Assembly: GCF_958450345.1 (NCBI RefSeq)
Contig: NC_088782.1
Span: forward strand, 94,437,358-94,501,357
Direction of reading: 5' to 3'
DNA length: 64,000 nucleotides
From: Calliphora vicina
Lineage: Eukaryota > Arthropoda > Insecta > Diptera > Calliphoridae
Position 1 is the stretch's first letter. The number at the start of each line of letters is the position of its first letter. The position numbers and the translations under genes were made by a program. A model generated the notes under the pieces. That model saw nothing but the letters and a program-made list of their open reading frames with translations, made no database searches and had not been told where the DNA came from. Shown here one piece after another: positions 10,650 to 22,037 of this stretch.

Positions 10650-11628
10650 TTTCCTAAGGAACTTATAATGTTTTTATATGTTTTGAATAGAAAAGGCCGA
10701 AAATCCGGTTTGTCGAATAACTCGAAAACCGACCTTTTGTAAAAGGCGGTTTAAAAATACCGTAAAATTAAGAAAAACGGATTTTCGAATAAAAACCGAT
10801 TTGAGAATAGTACGGACGAAAATGTGGCGCCTGTAGAACAAGTGAGGTTGCAAAAATTTCGTATGCCCCAAAAAAAATATTGAATAAACCTATTTTACAG
10901 GAAATTGTCCAACGATTTCAAATAAGCTATTATTACAATCAGATTTTTGGTTCATATCTTCCCTACAAAGTTGACTGATTTTTAGTGTTCAAAAAAACAA
11001 GCCATTTTTAGGTAATTTTTTCCGCTCGAAAACTATGTAACGGATCGTCATTATTTTTTGATATTTTATTTTATTGATAGATCTATTAAGAAAAGAATAA
11101 AAAAAATTGTCCAGGTAAATCGATATGAACCAGTTGACCGTCTTTGCCGAATTTTTTGCTAGATGTAATATTTTAAAAAAAGACATGGGTCTAAAAATGT
11201 GTTGCAATTTATGACATATAACCGAGAAACCCCATTAGATTTATCTTCTTTTATATATTTAAATATTTTACAAAAAATTTAAATAAAAAAATTTTATTTT
11301 TTCTTAATGTTTTACAAAAAATTTAAAATTAAATTAAAAAATTTAAATCTTTTTTGGAATAATTTAAAATCATTAATTCCTTTAAAAAGAAACATTAAAA
11401 ACAAAAAATTTAAAAAATATTTTATTTTACATCCCATAAAATTGATTTTTCCACAAATTTTAACTTTTCTAACACTAACACTAATTTCATAGGTTGATCA
11501 ATTATCTATCATATATCTTAAATTTTGTATTATCTCATTTGGTTCAAAAGTTTAGGCCCACTGTGCGACGTAAAGAATTTCATTGCGATATGTTAACGAA
11601 CAAACTTTTTATTGTATATTATATACAT
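10650..11628. other. AT-rich unassigned DNA with CGGTTT-type motifs
   Basis: Between 10685 and 10810 the words CCGGTTT, CCGACC, GGCGGTTT and ACCGATTT recur on both strands, resembling the motif-littered elements elsewhere in the window, but I could not find ends. The remainder is A/T-rich with no gene. Confidence 0.4.
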
Positions 11629-11630
11629 TA

Positions 11631-13500
11631 GAGTGACAGCCGATTTTTTTTTTCTAGATTTCAAAGAGTGCCGGGTGGAATATTGTGACACTAGGCCTAA
11701 ATGTTAAGTTCTGAAAATTTGAGCCAAATCGGGCAACGATTTCAGGACGCGCATCGAGGTCAAAGTTCAGATATATGCAAAATTTTACTGTTAATATGGA
11801 ATAAATAGGTGAAACTCGTTAACTTTCTGCATTGTTTTCTAGAAATATGTAGATTTATTTATACTAGGATCGCCCGGTGGCCGAAATTCTACCACTTTTA
11901 AACGCTTTTTACCACTTTTATCGAAAGAATTTAAAAAAAAAATATGTTCTGCAAATCTAGTGAAAATAACCTTTTAAACCATATATATTTCATCAATATT
12001 GGTGGACAATAACATACTTAAAAGTGTACCACAAAAAAACGTGTGGCCTATTTATATATAAGATTAATGAATATTACATTAAAATTTTTTTTTGGAAATT
12101 AACCCTGTATCTCCTTTGGTTCAAAATGACCCAAAAACTGTATTATCGCCAAAATTAGAGAAAAATGCAAATTTTTCAGTTTTTGAAAAAATTTTGCTAC
12201 TAAATAAATACTTTTGCAATTGAATGCAAAAAAATCGAAATATGTACGTAATTATCGTTGTAATGAGATATAATTGACAAAATTTGGTTATAAAATGGTA
12301 AAGTTATTACAAATTCGCCAGACCATTAACGTGTTTCAGGCCACTTGAACAAAAAATTTAGGAAAAAAATTAAGATATTTCGAGAAAAATTAAAATAAAA
12401 GCTCATTTTTACTTAAAATATGCCCATATTTACTTGTATAGGAGTTTTTGTCTTCGTAGGATACCGTTAACCTATTCGCAGGTATGGCCAACAAAAATTA
12501 TTTTTTTTAACGGCTGTTTCAAAACTCCATTTTCAAATTTTTAAAAATTTTGTTAAACAAATTTCAGATTTTTTTTTACTTAAAATTTATAACAGTAAGG
12601 AAATTGGACTCATTCGCCTAAATATGGACAAAAAATTAGTTTTTCTTGAAAAACGCAAAATTTAAATCGCAGGTACGGAAAAACTGTAACAGGTATTGAC
12701 ATAATTTTTTCATATTTTTATTCCCTATTATGATCTCAATAAATCCCAATGTGATGTCGAAAAATTCTGAAATTTAAAAATTTGAAAATGGAGATTCGAA
12801 ACTGCCGTTAAAAAAATATTTTTTTTGGTTATACCTGCGAATAGGTTAACGGTATCCTACGAAGGCAAAAACTCATACACAAGTAAATACGGATATATTT
12901 TAAATAAAAATTAGCTTTTATTTTAATTTTTCTCGAAATATTTTAATTTTTTTCCTAAATTTCTTGTTCAAGTGGCCTGAAACACGTTAATGGTCTGGCG
13001 AATTTGTAATAACTTTACCATTTTATAACTAAATTTTGTCAATTATATCTCATTACAACGATAATTAATTACATATTTCGATTCTTTTGCATTCAATTGC
13101 AAAAGTATTTATTTAGTAGCAAAATTTTTTTCAAAAACTGAAAAATTTGCATTTTTCTCTAATTTTGGCGATAATACAGTTTTTGGGTAATTTTGAACCA
13201 AAGGAGATACAGGGTTAATTTCCAAATTTTTTTTTTTTAATGTAATATTCATTAATATAAATAAATCTACATATTTCTAGAAAACAATGCAGAAAGTTAA
13301 CGAGTTTCACCTATTTATTCCATATTAACAGTAAAATGTTTCATATATCTGAACTTTGACCTCGATGCGCGTCCAGAAATCGTTGCCCGATTTGGCTCAA
13401 ATTTTCAGCACTTAACATTTAGGCCTAGTGTCACAATATTCCACCCGGCACTCTTCAAAATTTTAACAAAAATTTTTTTCCATACAACTGATTGTCACTC
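11631..13500. mobile_element. Long foldback element, copy 1
   Basis: The first and last 900 bp are near reverse complements, so the whole 1.87 kb folds into one hairpin. Both ends carry GAGTGACA flanked by TA (11629-11630, 13501-13502). Landmarks appear once per arm: GAGTGCCGGGTGGAATATTG, AGGCCTAGTGTCAC, AACCCTGTATCTCCTTTGG and GCCAGACCATTAACGTG. The two extreme 40 bp differ (one has AGCCGATTTT, the other AATCAGTTGTATGG), which gives it a direction. No protein is encoded. Relative to copy 2 it lacks about 190 bp of the loop and has gained 185 bp in its left arm (11864-12048). Confidence 0.92.
11864..12048. mobile_element. 185-bp insertion in the left foldback arm, 8-bp duplication
   Basis: Absent from the right arm of the same element and from both arms of copy 2. 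TATTTATA flanks it exactly (11856-11863 and 12049-12056). It begins CTAGGATCGCCCGGTGGCC and ends ACGTGTGGCC. Eight bases of duplication fit a hAT-type insertion, but clear inverted ends are missing. Confidence 0.65.
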
Positions 13501-13735
13501 TAATAATTTAGACTCAATGAACAAATTTTAGAGTTCTATATAATTCAATAAAAACATTTTAAACTTTTTATAAGGTTTTTTCGATTTTTTAAAATTTTGT
13601 TCATCGGATATATGCATAGAAGTGCAGTATCACCCGGGTGGGTATTGGTAAACCACGTACATAAAAAACCTTTGGTAAAGCGAAGGTTAATCAATTCTAG
13701 CAATGTGTTATGGCTGCGTATTATGAAGTATTAAA

Positions 13736-14060
13736 AACAAGTAAGAGAGCTATATTCGGCTGTGCCGAATCTTATATACCCTTCACCAAATTATACTTTA
13801 AAATAAAAATTTTTAATATTTTTAGGTAAACAAAATTTAAATTTGTTTCTAGTTGTTTTTTAATTTTTTTAAATTTAAAAAAAAAAATTTAATTTTTATT
13901 TTTTTTTTAATATTTAGTGAAAACAATTTTTTGGTGAAAAAAAAATTCGGGTTAAAAAATATTTTTTTTCCGATTTTGACCCATTGTAGGTAGGTAGAAA
14001 TTACAAACGGAATGACAAAATTATTTATACACCTTGCCACTCATGGTGAAGGGTATAATA
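13736..14060 (+). mobile_element. Mini-me-like element, short copy with both ends
   Basis: It starts AACAAGTAAGAGAGCTATAT with a perfect 7-pair hairpin (ATTCGGC/GCCGAAT) and ends in a second hairpin finishing GAAGGGTATA. Between them lie A/T tracts, TTTTGACCCATTGTAGG and AAATTACAAACGGAATGACA. The same ends recur at 26419-26745 and 43123-44147. The GTCY block is absent in this copy. Confidence 0.7.
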
Positions 14061-16088
14061 AAATTAAAGTCCATAATTGATTATAGCTAAGATATAAAAA
14101 TCTTCTGGAATAGTACCTTTTAATGATTAATCCATAATATATGTATGTAATTGTTTCTCATAGAGATGTCTAAACTGAAATTCAATTTCTGAATTTAATT
14201 TGTTTTTTATTGCCAGCCAAATATAAATTAATGCAACGTTTTGTTACTTTCTTGAAAGTTTAAAATTATAAACGGACTCCTGTTGATGAAAACCAATACA
14301 AATACTGGAATGATTTATAGTGAGGAGAAATGAATTTGTCGCTATAAAAATAAAATTACAATCAATGTTTTTCTTTTATTGCAACTACCCCCAAAAAAAC
14401 AGACAAACAGTTACCAAATGTATGTTTGTATTTGATGCCATTAGTTTAAATTCACTTTATGCAAACTACTCAACCATTGAATTTTTGTATACCCCCAAAC
14501 AACATGAACGTAACGACATATAAAACATCGCAAAAAAAACCGATTTGGGTTATTAAAAGGAAATGCGAGAAAAAAAATATAAAATTAAATATCAATAAAT
14601 CAATTCCACACTATGAGTTTTATTAGAATTTGTTACAATTTCCAGAGGAGCAGAAGAGGAAAGCGAAGAAACACAGCATATGCAAACGTAATAATTTTCA
14701 CATCGATACTCGTACCAGTTTCCTTTATTTAATTTTTATTATTTTTTTTTTTGGTTGTACGAACGAGTATTTTTTAAAATTGAAATTATGTTAATAATTT
14801 GCAAAAATTGATATTTTGATTGCACAAATACACACAGCCCATGAGCAGATTCAATTCAAGTGCTGAATGAAGTACTTGAAAGCTGAAACAAAATTATTGG
14901 GTCATGTGCGATTGAAAAAAGAAATGGGAAAATGAAATATGATTGAGAAATGCAAAAAGGGGGTTGACGGCAGCCCAGAAACTTTCTCTATTAAAAAAAT
15001 ATGAAATTTAATTTGTGCTGTTTTTGGTTATGACTTTAGGAAGGGTGTTTGAGAAATGTTGGTAATGGATATGGATAAATTTATACGAGTATAATAAATA
15101 ATATTTGAAATAGTATTAAACAATTCGCTGTTGCTTTGTATTAAAAATGTTCACAAGCGAAAATGTAAACAAATTCGATGATATGAACCACCTCGACATT
15201 AATTAGTTCACATTACCGAGAGTTCACTGTATTTAATGTTCTCTCTGTACCGACCACTGGTCAATTGTCTTTGCACTACAGCAATTGTCAAGGTATGTAG
15301 TTTTCAAAAACTTTAAAACAACCCATGTCCCAATATTTGTTCGTAAGTTCCACAGTGTGTATTTGCCAGTTATCAGCAATCCAAAATCATTATTGTACTG
15401 CTAACAATAAATATGTAGTACGAAATTGAAACTTATGGAAAACCATCAGATGCATACAAGTTTCAAAGCATGATGATGGTTGCTATTGATGTAAGTATGA
15501 ATCTCTATGTTTGGATGTGTATACGAAGCATTTGTTATGGAAATTTCACTGGCTTTTCATTGACTGATGATGTTTGAACTGAATAAAGTACCACTCGCTG
15601 AATAAAGCATAAATAATAAACAATATAAATGTTTAGAAGCATAATAAGTAGTGTGTGTTTGTGTGTAATATTTCATTTCCATTCAAACACAGTCGTGCTT
15701 AATTATAATTTACGCGTACATCAACAGTTTTGCTAAAGTTTATCGTAAAGGTCCCCAGGGAAATTGTCAATATTCGTTAAATTGTATTCTTTAATTTTTT
15801 TTAATACTTTGTTAATAAGTTTCTTCTGCTGCGCCTCTGCTGCTGTCTGCTGATGTGATACGTTTGCTCATTTGGATTTTCGCATAAATTGAAAATTGAT
15901 TATGTAAACAATAGGAAGTCCTACATTCTTCCCTAAATGGCCATAATACGAATACTTATTTGGTACAGTGTTTTATATTTTCTTCTTTATGGAGATTTTC
16001 TTGTCAAAATTTAAGGGAAATTAAAAACATAGGATCAAAACTTAATAAGCTGTTTTTTTTAATTTTATGAATTAAATATATAAATATG
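14061..16088. other. AT-rich unassigned DNA
   Basis: No gene, RNA or element ends recognised in this 2 kb. Short open frames lack any motif. Confidence 0.5.
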
Positions 16089-16090
16089 TA

Positions 16091-16414
16091 CATTAGGCCG
16101 GGACGATTTGTATGGACGATCAAAAAGTAAAAAATAGTATAGCAGAAACGCAATCTACTGAAAATTCTAATAAAGTTTCCTCAAGAAACAATAGGTCTAA
16201 ATTCAAATCCTATCTTTCGCATTTCGCCATTTATCCAATAAAAAAAAACTATTAAAAAAAATATTTATATTGAAATATCATTAGATAAAAGACGAAATAT
16301 GCAAGATAAGATTTGATTTTAGACCTATGGTTTCATGGGGAAAATTTCGTAGAATTTTCGTAGAATGCATTTCTGCTATACGATTTTTGGTGAAAAAATC
16401 GACCAACCCTAATA
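16091..16414. mobile_element. Palindromic MITE, copy 1, TA duplication
   Basis: A 324-bp element starting CATTAGGCCGGGACGATTTG whose right half is the approximate reverse complement; TATAGCAGAAA and CATAGGTCTAAA-like words appear in both arms. TA flanks it (16089-16090, 16415-16416). A truncated copy is at 24424-24663. Confidence 0.75.
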
Positions 16415-16433
16415 TACATACAAATATATATAT

Positions 16434-16465
16434 CTCATAATCTATATATATATATAGATTATGAG
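16434..16465. repeat. Perfect 32-bp palindrome
   Basis: Starts CTCATAATCTATAT and reads identically on both strands; TA-rich centre. It abuts the next palindrome. Confidence 0.9.
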
Positions 16466-16500
16466 ACACTCTAATATACATATATGTATATTAGAGTGTC
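16465..16500. repeat. Perfect 36-bp palindrome made of two facing GACACTCTA ends
   Basis: GACACTCTAATATACATA is followed by its exact reverse complement. The outer words match the foldback family terminus, as if two such ends met across a TA-rich target. Confidence 0.9.
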
Positions 16501-17540
16501 CTTTTGAATTAAATTTTTTGAAATGTTGACACGGTACCTTCTGAAAACTTTCGTAATGACCTAAAAGGGGGAAAAATAATTTTTTTTCAGTTTTTTTTTT
16601 TAAATTTTGCTATTAAGTAATTACTTTTGCAATTTAATTTAAAAGAATCGAAATATGTACGTAATTATCGTTCTAATGAGATATAAAAGACCAAAATTGG
16701 TTAAAAGTGTTAAAGTTATTAAAAAATCGCTAGGCCATTAACGTGTCTCAGGCCACTAAAACAAGAAATGTAACATATTTTGAGAAATATTAAAACAAAA
16801 GTTTATTCTTACTTAAATATATATCCATATTTACTTGTATATGAGTTTTTATCTTCATAGGATACAGTTAACCTATTTAACGGCAGTTTCAAAGCTACAA
16901 TTAAAAATTTTTAAAAATTTTGTTAAACAAATTTCAGAATTTTTTGATCATCTCATGGGGAATAAAAATGTGAAAAAATATGTCAATACCTCCTATAGTT
17001 TTTCGGTACCTGCGATATAAATTTTGCGATTTTCGCATTTGGCCATATTTTGGCGAATGAACCCAATTTCCTTACAGTTATTAATTTTAAATAAAATCTG
17101 TTCAGAATATTATAGTCCGGGTAATTTTAAATATAGTCAGAAAGTTTTCCTAAAATCGGAAAACGTTAACCCTTAAATCGTGAAGGTCAAAGGTAAAATT
17201 TTTCCATTTTTGGAATTTCTAATGGAAAGATAACGAAATGTTATATATTTTTTGGTTGATTTTGATGAAACTTAAGAAAAATATAACATGAAGTCTAGTA
17301 TTTACAATAACAGTACAAAAAAGGAAAAATTACTGTTTTTCGTGATTTTAAAAGTTCAGGGTCATTTGGACCCCAAGTGCTCTTTTTTGGTGGTATTTTA
17401 CATCTTTAAAATCAACCCTTAAGAGTACTTTGGGTCAAAATGACTGTTTTTCGTGATTTTAAAAGTTCAGGGTCATTTGGACCCCAAGTGCTCTCTTTTC
17501 AGGGGGTACCGTTTCAACATTTCAAAAAATTTAGGCCCTA
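16494..17540. mobile_element. Degraded relative of the foldback family
   Basis: Shares with copies 1 and 2 the words GAATCGAAATATGTACGTAA, GGCCATTAACGTGT and TTTACTTGTATATGAGTTTT, plus a loop segment (17100-17280) present in copy 2 in opposite orientation. Ends are an imperfect repeat around TTTTTTGAAATGTTGA (left) and its reverse complement at about 17510-17535. The left end is TA|GAGTGTCC. Confidence 0.65.
17333..17502. repeat. Tandem duplication, period 111 bp
   Basis: About 58 bp starting CTGTTTTTCGTGATTTTAAA at 17333 recur almost unchanged at 17444. Each copy has a small inverted repeat around GGGTCATTTGGACCCC. Confidence 0.85.
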
Positions 17541-18412
17541 ATTTTATAAATCACGTCACCAAAGTGATATTTATGTGCAAAGCAAAAACAACATTTCACA
17601 CATTTTAAAAATTTGTTTTTGTTTCTTATCCACCAACAATATGAATTTATCCAATTAGGCGGACTGGTTCCATGATAATGACATTTAAATTTTGAAATAA
17701 ACAGAAATAATTGCATATATATTATGAATCCGTTATAACTAAGTGCAAAAATTAATATTTAGTAAATAATATTATGGGCAATTCACTGGTAGCTTCAGCA
17801 CGATAATTATAAAACCTTTTCTTGAAGTCTTTAGGAACGTTAAAGGTAAACTTTAGGTACTTGTAAAAATACCAAAACTTTAGTATAAAATCATTAATCG
17901 GGTAATTTGTTTTAAATACATCACTTAAAATCTGTCAAAGATCGGGGCGCAAATTCTCGTACTCGTAATGGAAATAAATTTCTACGCTTATAAGCGTACG
18001 AGTAAAAACTCGTTCGTTATCGAGCACAATCATTATAATTTACATTTTATTCGATATCGAATAAGTGAATGTCAAAATAATAAAACCCGCACGTTTGAAT
18101 AAGTATTCGATCGTGTTCGACTGCGGAAGTTAGCCCCCTATGCTTTCTCCCCGATATGTCGCGAATTAGAAATAAGCATTTTTGGTTCCAGGAGAATTTG
18201 GAGCTTTGATAAATTCCCAATAAATTAAACGAACTATTCCCATGACATATGGAAATCGATCAGATCACTTCGCCAATTGTGGCAAAAGTTTGACAATTTA
18301 TCAATGAATTTCAACAAATCTAGGAAAAATCAATTAATTTGAATCAAATTGTGTTGCCAGTATTAGAATATCCGAAAATGAACACATGTTTTTGGATTAA
18401 ATCCGTGACCTG
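17541..18412. other. Unassigned AT-rich DNA with TCGA-containing motifs
   Basis: TATTCGATATCGAATA and related words occur at 18050-18120, suggesting another motif-rich element, but no ends were found. No gene. Confidence 0.35.
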
Positions 18413-18697
18413 TCATAAAATGTCAATGTGCTCCTTGCTAGGACGTCGCCATATCCGATCCTTATCACTTTGGTACTTGTCACGTGACATGTTTTGTGTT
18501 AATTCCCTACCTAATAGGGGATCTATAATTAAGATGCCTGCACCAGCGTGTACATTTCCCTCTAGGTGAATGGTGGTTTGGAATGAGCAACCTGCAATAT
18601 TAAATCTATCTATATACAAATATAAAATACCAAAATAGTTCCTACCCATGTCCGTTATAGACTCTGAAACCATCCAACCGATTAGCTCCGGTTTCAT
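18413..18697 (-). pseudogene. Possible non-LTR endonuclease fragment
   Basis: A 94-codon minus-strand frame includes IHLEGNVHAGAGILIIDPLL, which resembles the NHPDG.AHAGAAILI stretch of the endonuclease domain in Jockey-like retrotransposons. Nothing before or after is clearly alignable, and no catalytic histidine or aspartate motif can be placed. This could equally be a chance frame in a degraded repeat. Confidence 0.3.
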
Positions 18698-19462
18698 TTG
18701 AAAGGAAATTTTCTGAAGATGGTTTTAGACACCTAAAATACTACATTAGGTCCATTCGGTCCATTCGTAAATATGATTTTTGAATTTTCCTATACAAACA
18801 TTTTTCCTAAATTTGAACTTTTGAAAATTTGTGTCTTAAAATTTTGTATGAAGGTACCTCACACTATGTGTAGATCCACTAAGAAGGGATTTTTGGAAAT
18901 TTTAAGGGGGTAAAAATGTGTAAAATCGTATCTCTAACTTAATCTGAATTTATTCAAAAAATAAGTGTACATGTGTGTGCTACTTTTTGATTTTTATACT
19001 TTAAGGGAATAAAACGGAGGTAAACCGAGTAGTTCTTCTAAAAATGTTTCAAATGGACCCTTTTTGAAAATTGATCGTATTGAACGTCTAATTGATACCT
19101 CTTTTTGGTATTTTTTTTGTAGCGTAGTAGGTATCTGCTAGTTTATATATGTATATTTATAAGGCGAGTTTCAGAGATCAGCCTCAAATCGATCATTTAA
19201 TTTCTGTTCGTTCAAATTGTATGTATTTACAATTGAATCGAATAAAATTTCAAATTGGGAAAATTGACCTGTTATGCTAAAATTTATAGATATAATCAGC
19301 AATATTTTATTCTCTAAAGACAACTTTTAAAACACAGTAGTGCATGTGTCATTTAAACTTTAAATTGGTAGTAACTAAAACATCTCAAAACTTGTTGAAA
19401 AGATAAACTTATCACAATGACTGTGAATATGTAAATAAGCAATACAAATCCATATACCTTAC
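18698..19462. other. AT-rich unassigned DNA
   Basis: No gene or element end recognised. Confidence 0.45.
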
Positions 19463-19794
19463 CCAGCGGGAAAAATATGCAGTAAAGATTCCTTCCTAAA
19501 GGCCTCATTTTACAGACACAAGGACATAAAGCCGCATTACAAAATCATTTCAATCTTTCGCGTAATGCCTCAAAGCCTGCGTAACATCAAATGTTATAAA
19601 TTTTGTACAAGATTTTGTTTCTAACGGTTATTTTTTAGACCTGATTTTGTGATGCAATTTTGAATAAAGGTTTCTAAAAGGAGAAGCAAATCTTTTCTAG
19701 AACATCTTCTGAGAGAAGGCAGATTGGAATGAATATCGGATTTTATAGAATGTGCAAACAGGTATTTTAAAAGGCCTACAATTTTTCCCGCTGG
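19463..19794. mobile_element. 332-bp inverted-repeat element
   Basis: Ends are CCAGCGGGAAAAAT and its reverse complement. Inside, AAGGCC occurs near both ends. No convincing target duplication and no coding sequence. Confidence 0.65.
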
Positions 19795-21199
19795 TTCCCA
19801 CTTACATTTATACATACCTAAGTATGGACGTCAGTCCAAATACACAAGTACATGCAAAAGATAAGTAAATTATGTTAAGAGAAATTGATTTATGTTATTA
19901 AAAGTGTACTACTACTATTCCTGGTTTGTTGGTAACAACCACTTGCACAAATATGTAAGTATTCACAATTCACAAAGTTTATGAATGTCTATTCTGTTGG
20001 TCTTTTTCCCCATTTCTCTTCTCGTTTGCACAAAAAATGGGCTTAGTGCGATACAATAAATAATTTCCTTTTTGGCCACAATTACACATCAAACTCGTGC
20101 CAACAGTAATACTTACTCATAGTAGTCGCATTTCCACGACTAAACAAGTTTGTCACTGGATATATGTATTTATTTATGTATGGATGTATGTAGGTATGAT
20201 GGTTGGAATGGTTGTAGCTGTGGTTGTGTAACCAACCAGGAAAAGGAGGAGGAGGTGGATGGCCTGTTGTTATTCAAAAATGTTCGACCAACAAAATTCA
20301 GAGTAAATTTGGTCATTCTTCTTACTCTATTCAAATGATTTATTTATCTTTTTCGTGAATATCAGCTTTGGGTATTATAATTAAAATAAACAGCTTTCAT
20401 TGTGGTAATATAATAGGCTTTTGTGTCAGTTTTTTACTCGTTATTGTTGTTGTGTTTATTTTATTTACATTTTTTTTTCTTTTTCAATAATTTCTTCTCC
20501 TGTCGTTTCTAATTTCCCCAAAGAGATGACCTTGTGGCACAAAAATAAGTTTTAATTGGATTTCAATTAAGGCACGTTTTGCTACAAGAGATAATAAAAT
20601 TTGACAACTTTTTCTCTATTCGTACCAATAACAAAAACAAAATGGCAGTTGAAATGAGAAATTCTCTTAAAGTATTAACTAATGTTGGATAAAAACAAAT
20701 TATATAAGTTTATGTATGTATCTATGTCAGAATTTCGATTTATACACGTAAATACTAAAAGCTTCAAGAACAGAACACGTACGCAAAAACGATTGTAAGT
20801 GATTTAAAAAAAATTGCTCGCAGCTCCAGGATGTCGAAAGGAAAGTGAGTCGAACCTTACCCATTCCATATTTGTTAAAACTTGATGAACAGTTTCTTTT
20901 TGGTTACTGAATATTCGTAATTGCTTAAAATTATGAAATTAGCTTTGGTTTGTCATAATCCAAAATTTATATAAGAATAGTGTAAAATTGCTCAATTTCA
21001 ATTTATTATAACTTTAATTTCAATATATTTTCCTAATAATCCTTTTCATTTAAAAACATGAATTGAACAGAATATATCTCAAAAATAAATCATCCATTTT
21101 CTAAGGAATTTTCTCAATTATAACCCATTATTTAGTCAACACCATATACAAAATTCCTAGTGAGACCATGATAGGATCTCGAGATAATAAACACTTAGT
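19795..21199. other. AT-rich unassigned DNA with a GTAT/GGAT microsatellite-like patch
   Basis: An irregular run of GTAT, TTAT and GGATGTAT words lies at about 20160-20200. Nothing else recognised. Confidence 0.45.
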
Positions 21200-21480
21200 A
21201 AAAATGTTCAAATAGCTGACTGAAATTTTCAATAAATACTCTCTGTTTATAAGGTTTGTTTGGTATTGAAACTGAGCTATATCGGTCTATGATTTCATCC
21301 AGCCCCCATATAAATGTACCCTTGGAATACTAATTTAGCAGTCCTAAATGCACTGATAAAATTGTTCACAAACCAGTTCTAAGTACTCTGAAATTATACT
21401 CTAAAGTATTGCAATGATCGGGCAACATTTGTCCCTATTCCCTATACAAGGTCCCCCTCAAACAATGACTTGAACATTCA
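21200..21480 (-). repeat. Dispersed repeat, same family as 5590-5870
   Basis: AGCTGACTGAAATTTTC, TTGGTATTGAAA, GGTCTATGATTTCAT and CAGCCCCCATATAAATGT follow each other in the same order and spacing as in the element at 5505-6254. Confidence 0.65.
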
Positions 21481-21483
21481 TAA

Positions 21484-21529
21484 TTGTCTTATAATAATTA
21501 ATATCGCGATATTAATTATTATAAGACAA
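21484..21529. repeat. Perfect 46-bp palindrome
   Basis: TTGTCTTATAATAATTAATA precedes a central TCGCGA, after which the sequence is the exact reverse complement. Only a 0-nt loop is possible, so it would extrude as a cruciform or mark a recent snap-back event. Confidence 0.92.
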
Positions 21530-21759
21530 ATTTTACTTTACACTCTTTGGCATTAAGTTCTCTTTCGGGATCATATAAAAATTATATATAGTCCCAAAGA
21601 AAATCTTGTTCTACGAAAGAAAAAATATGTAGGCTTTTTTGAGAAAAAAATACGGCCTTTTTTACATGTTCCAATTTTGAATGCGTGTTACTTTTTTTAG
21701 GGACTAGATAACTGTCAGCAATTTCTTTTATTTAGAATTTTATCACCAATATAGCAGGC

Positions 21760-21890
21760 AGCTGAACACACGTAAATCAACTTGAAAACATCTGAGCTCC
21801 AACTATGTTATTTATTATATTATAACAATATTTCCAAAAGTACCCGAGATACCGAATTATTTCAAAAACAAAACGTTTCTAAACCACTGT
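21760..21890. repeat. Dispersed repeat shared with 34815-34935
   Basis: GTAAATCAACTTGAAAACA, GAGCTCCAACTATGTTAT and CGAGATACCGAATT occur in the same order at 34828-34920 with small differences. Confidence 0.6.
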
Positions 21891-22037
21891 GTATCGTTAT
21901 GAAATTGGACATAAACAAGTTATATATGAACCTAAATATTTATGCCAACTTTTTGTGAGGATCGGTCCATAATTGACCAATATAACACCTATAGCAGAAA
22001 AATATTTTATTGTCAATAAATAATTTATATATGGGGA

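Noticed and set aside
18160..18412. Extension of the possible endonuclease fragment
   Set aside because: I could not place any conserved endonuclease motif in the neighbouring sequence in any minus-strand frame.
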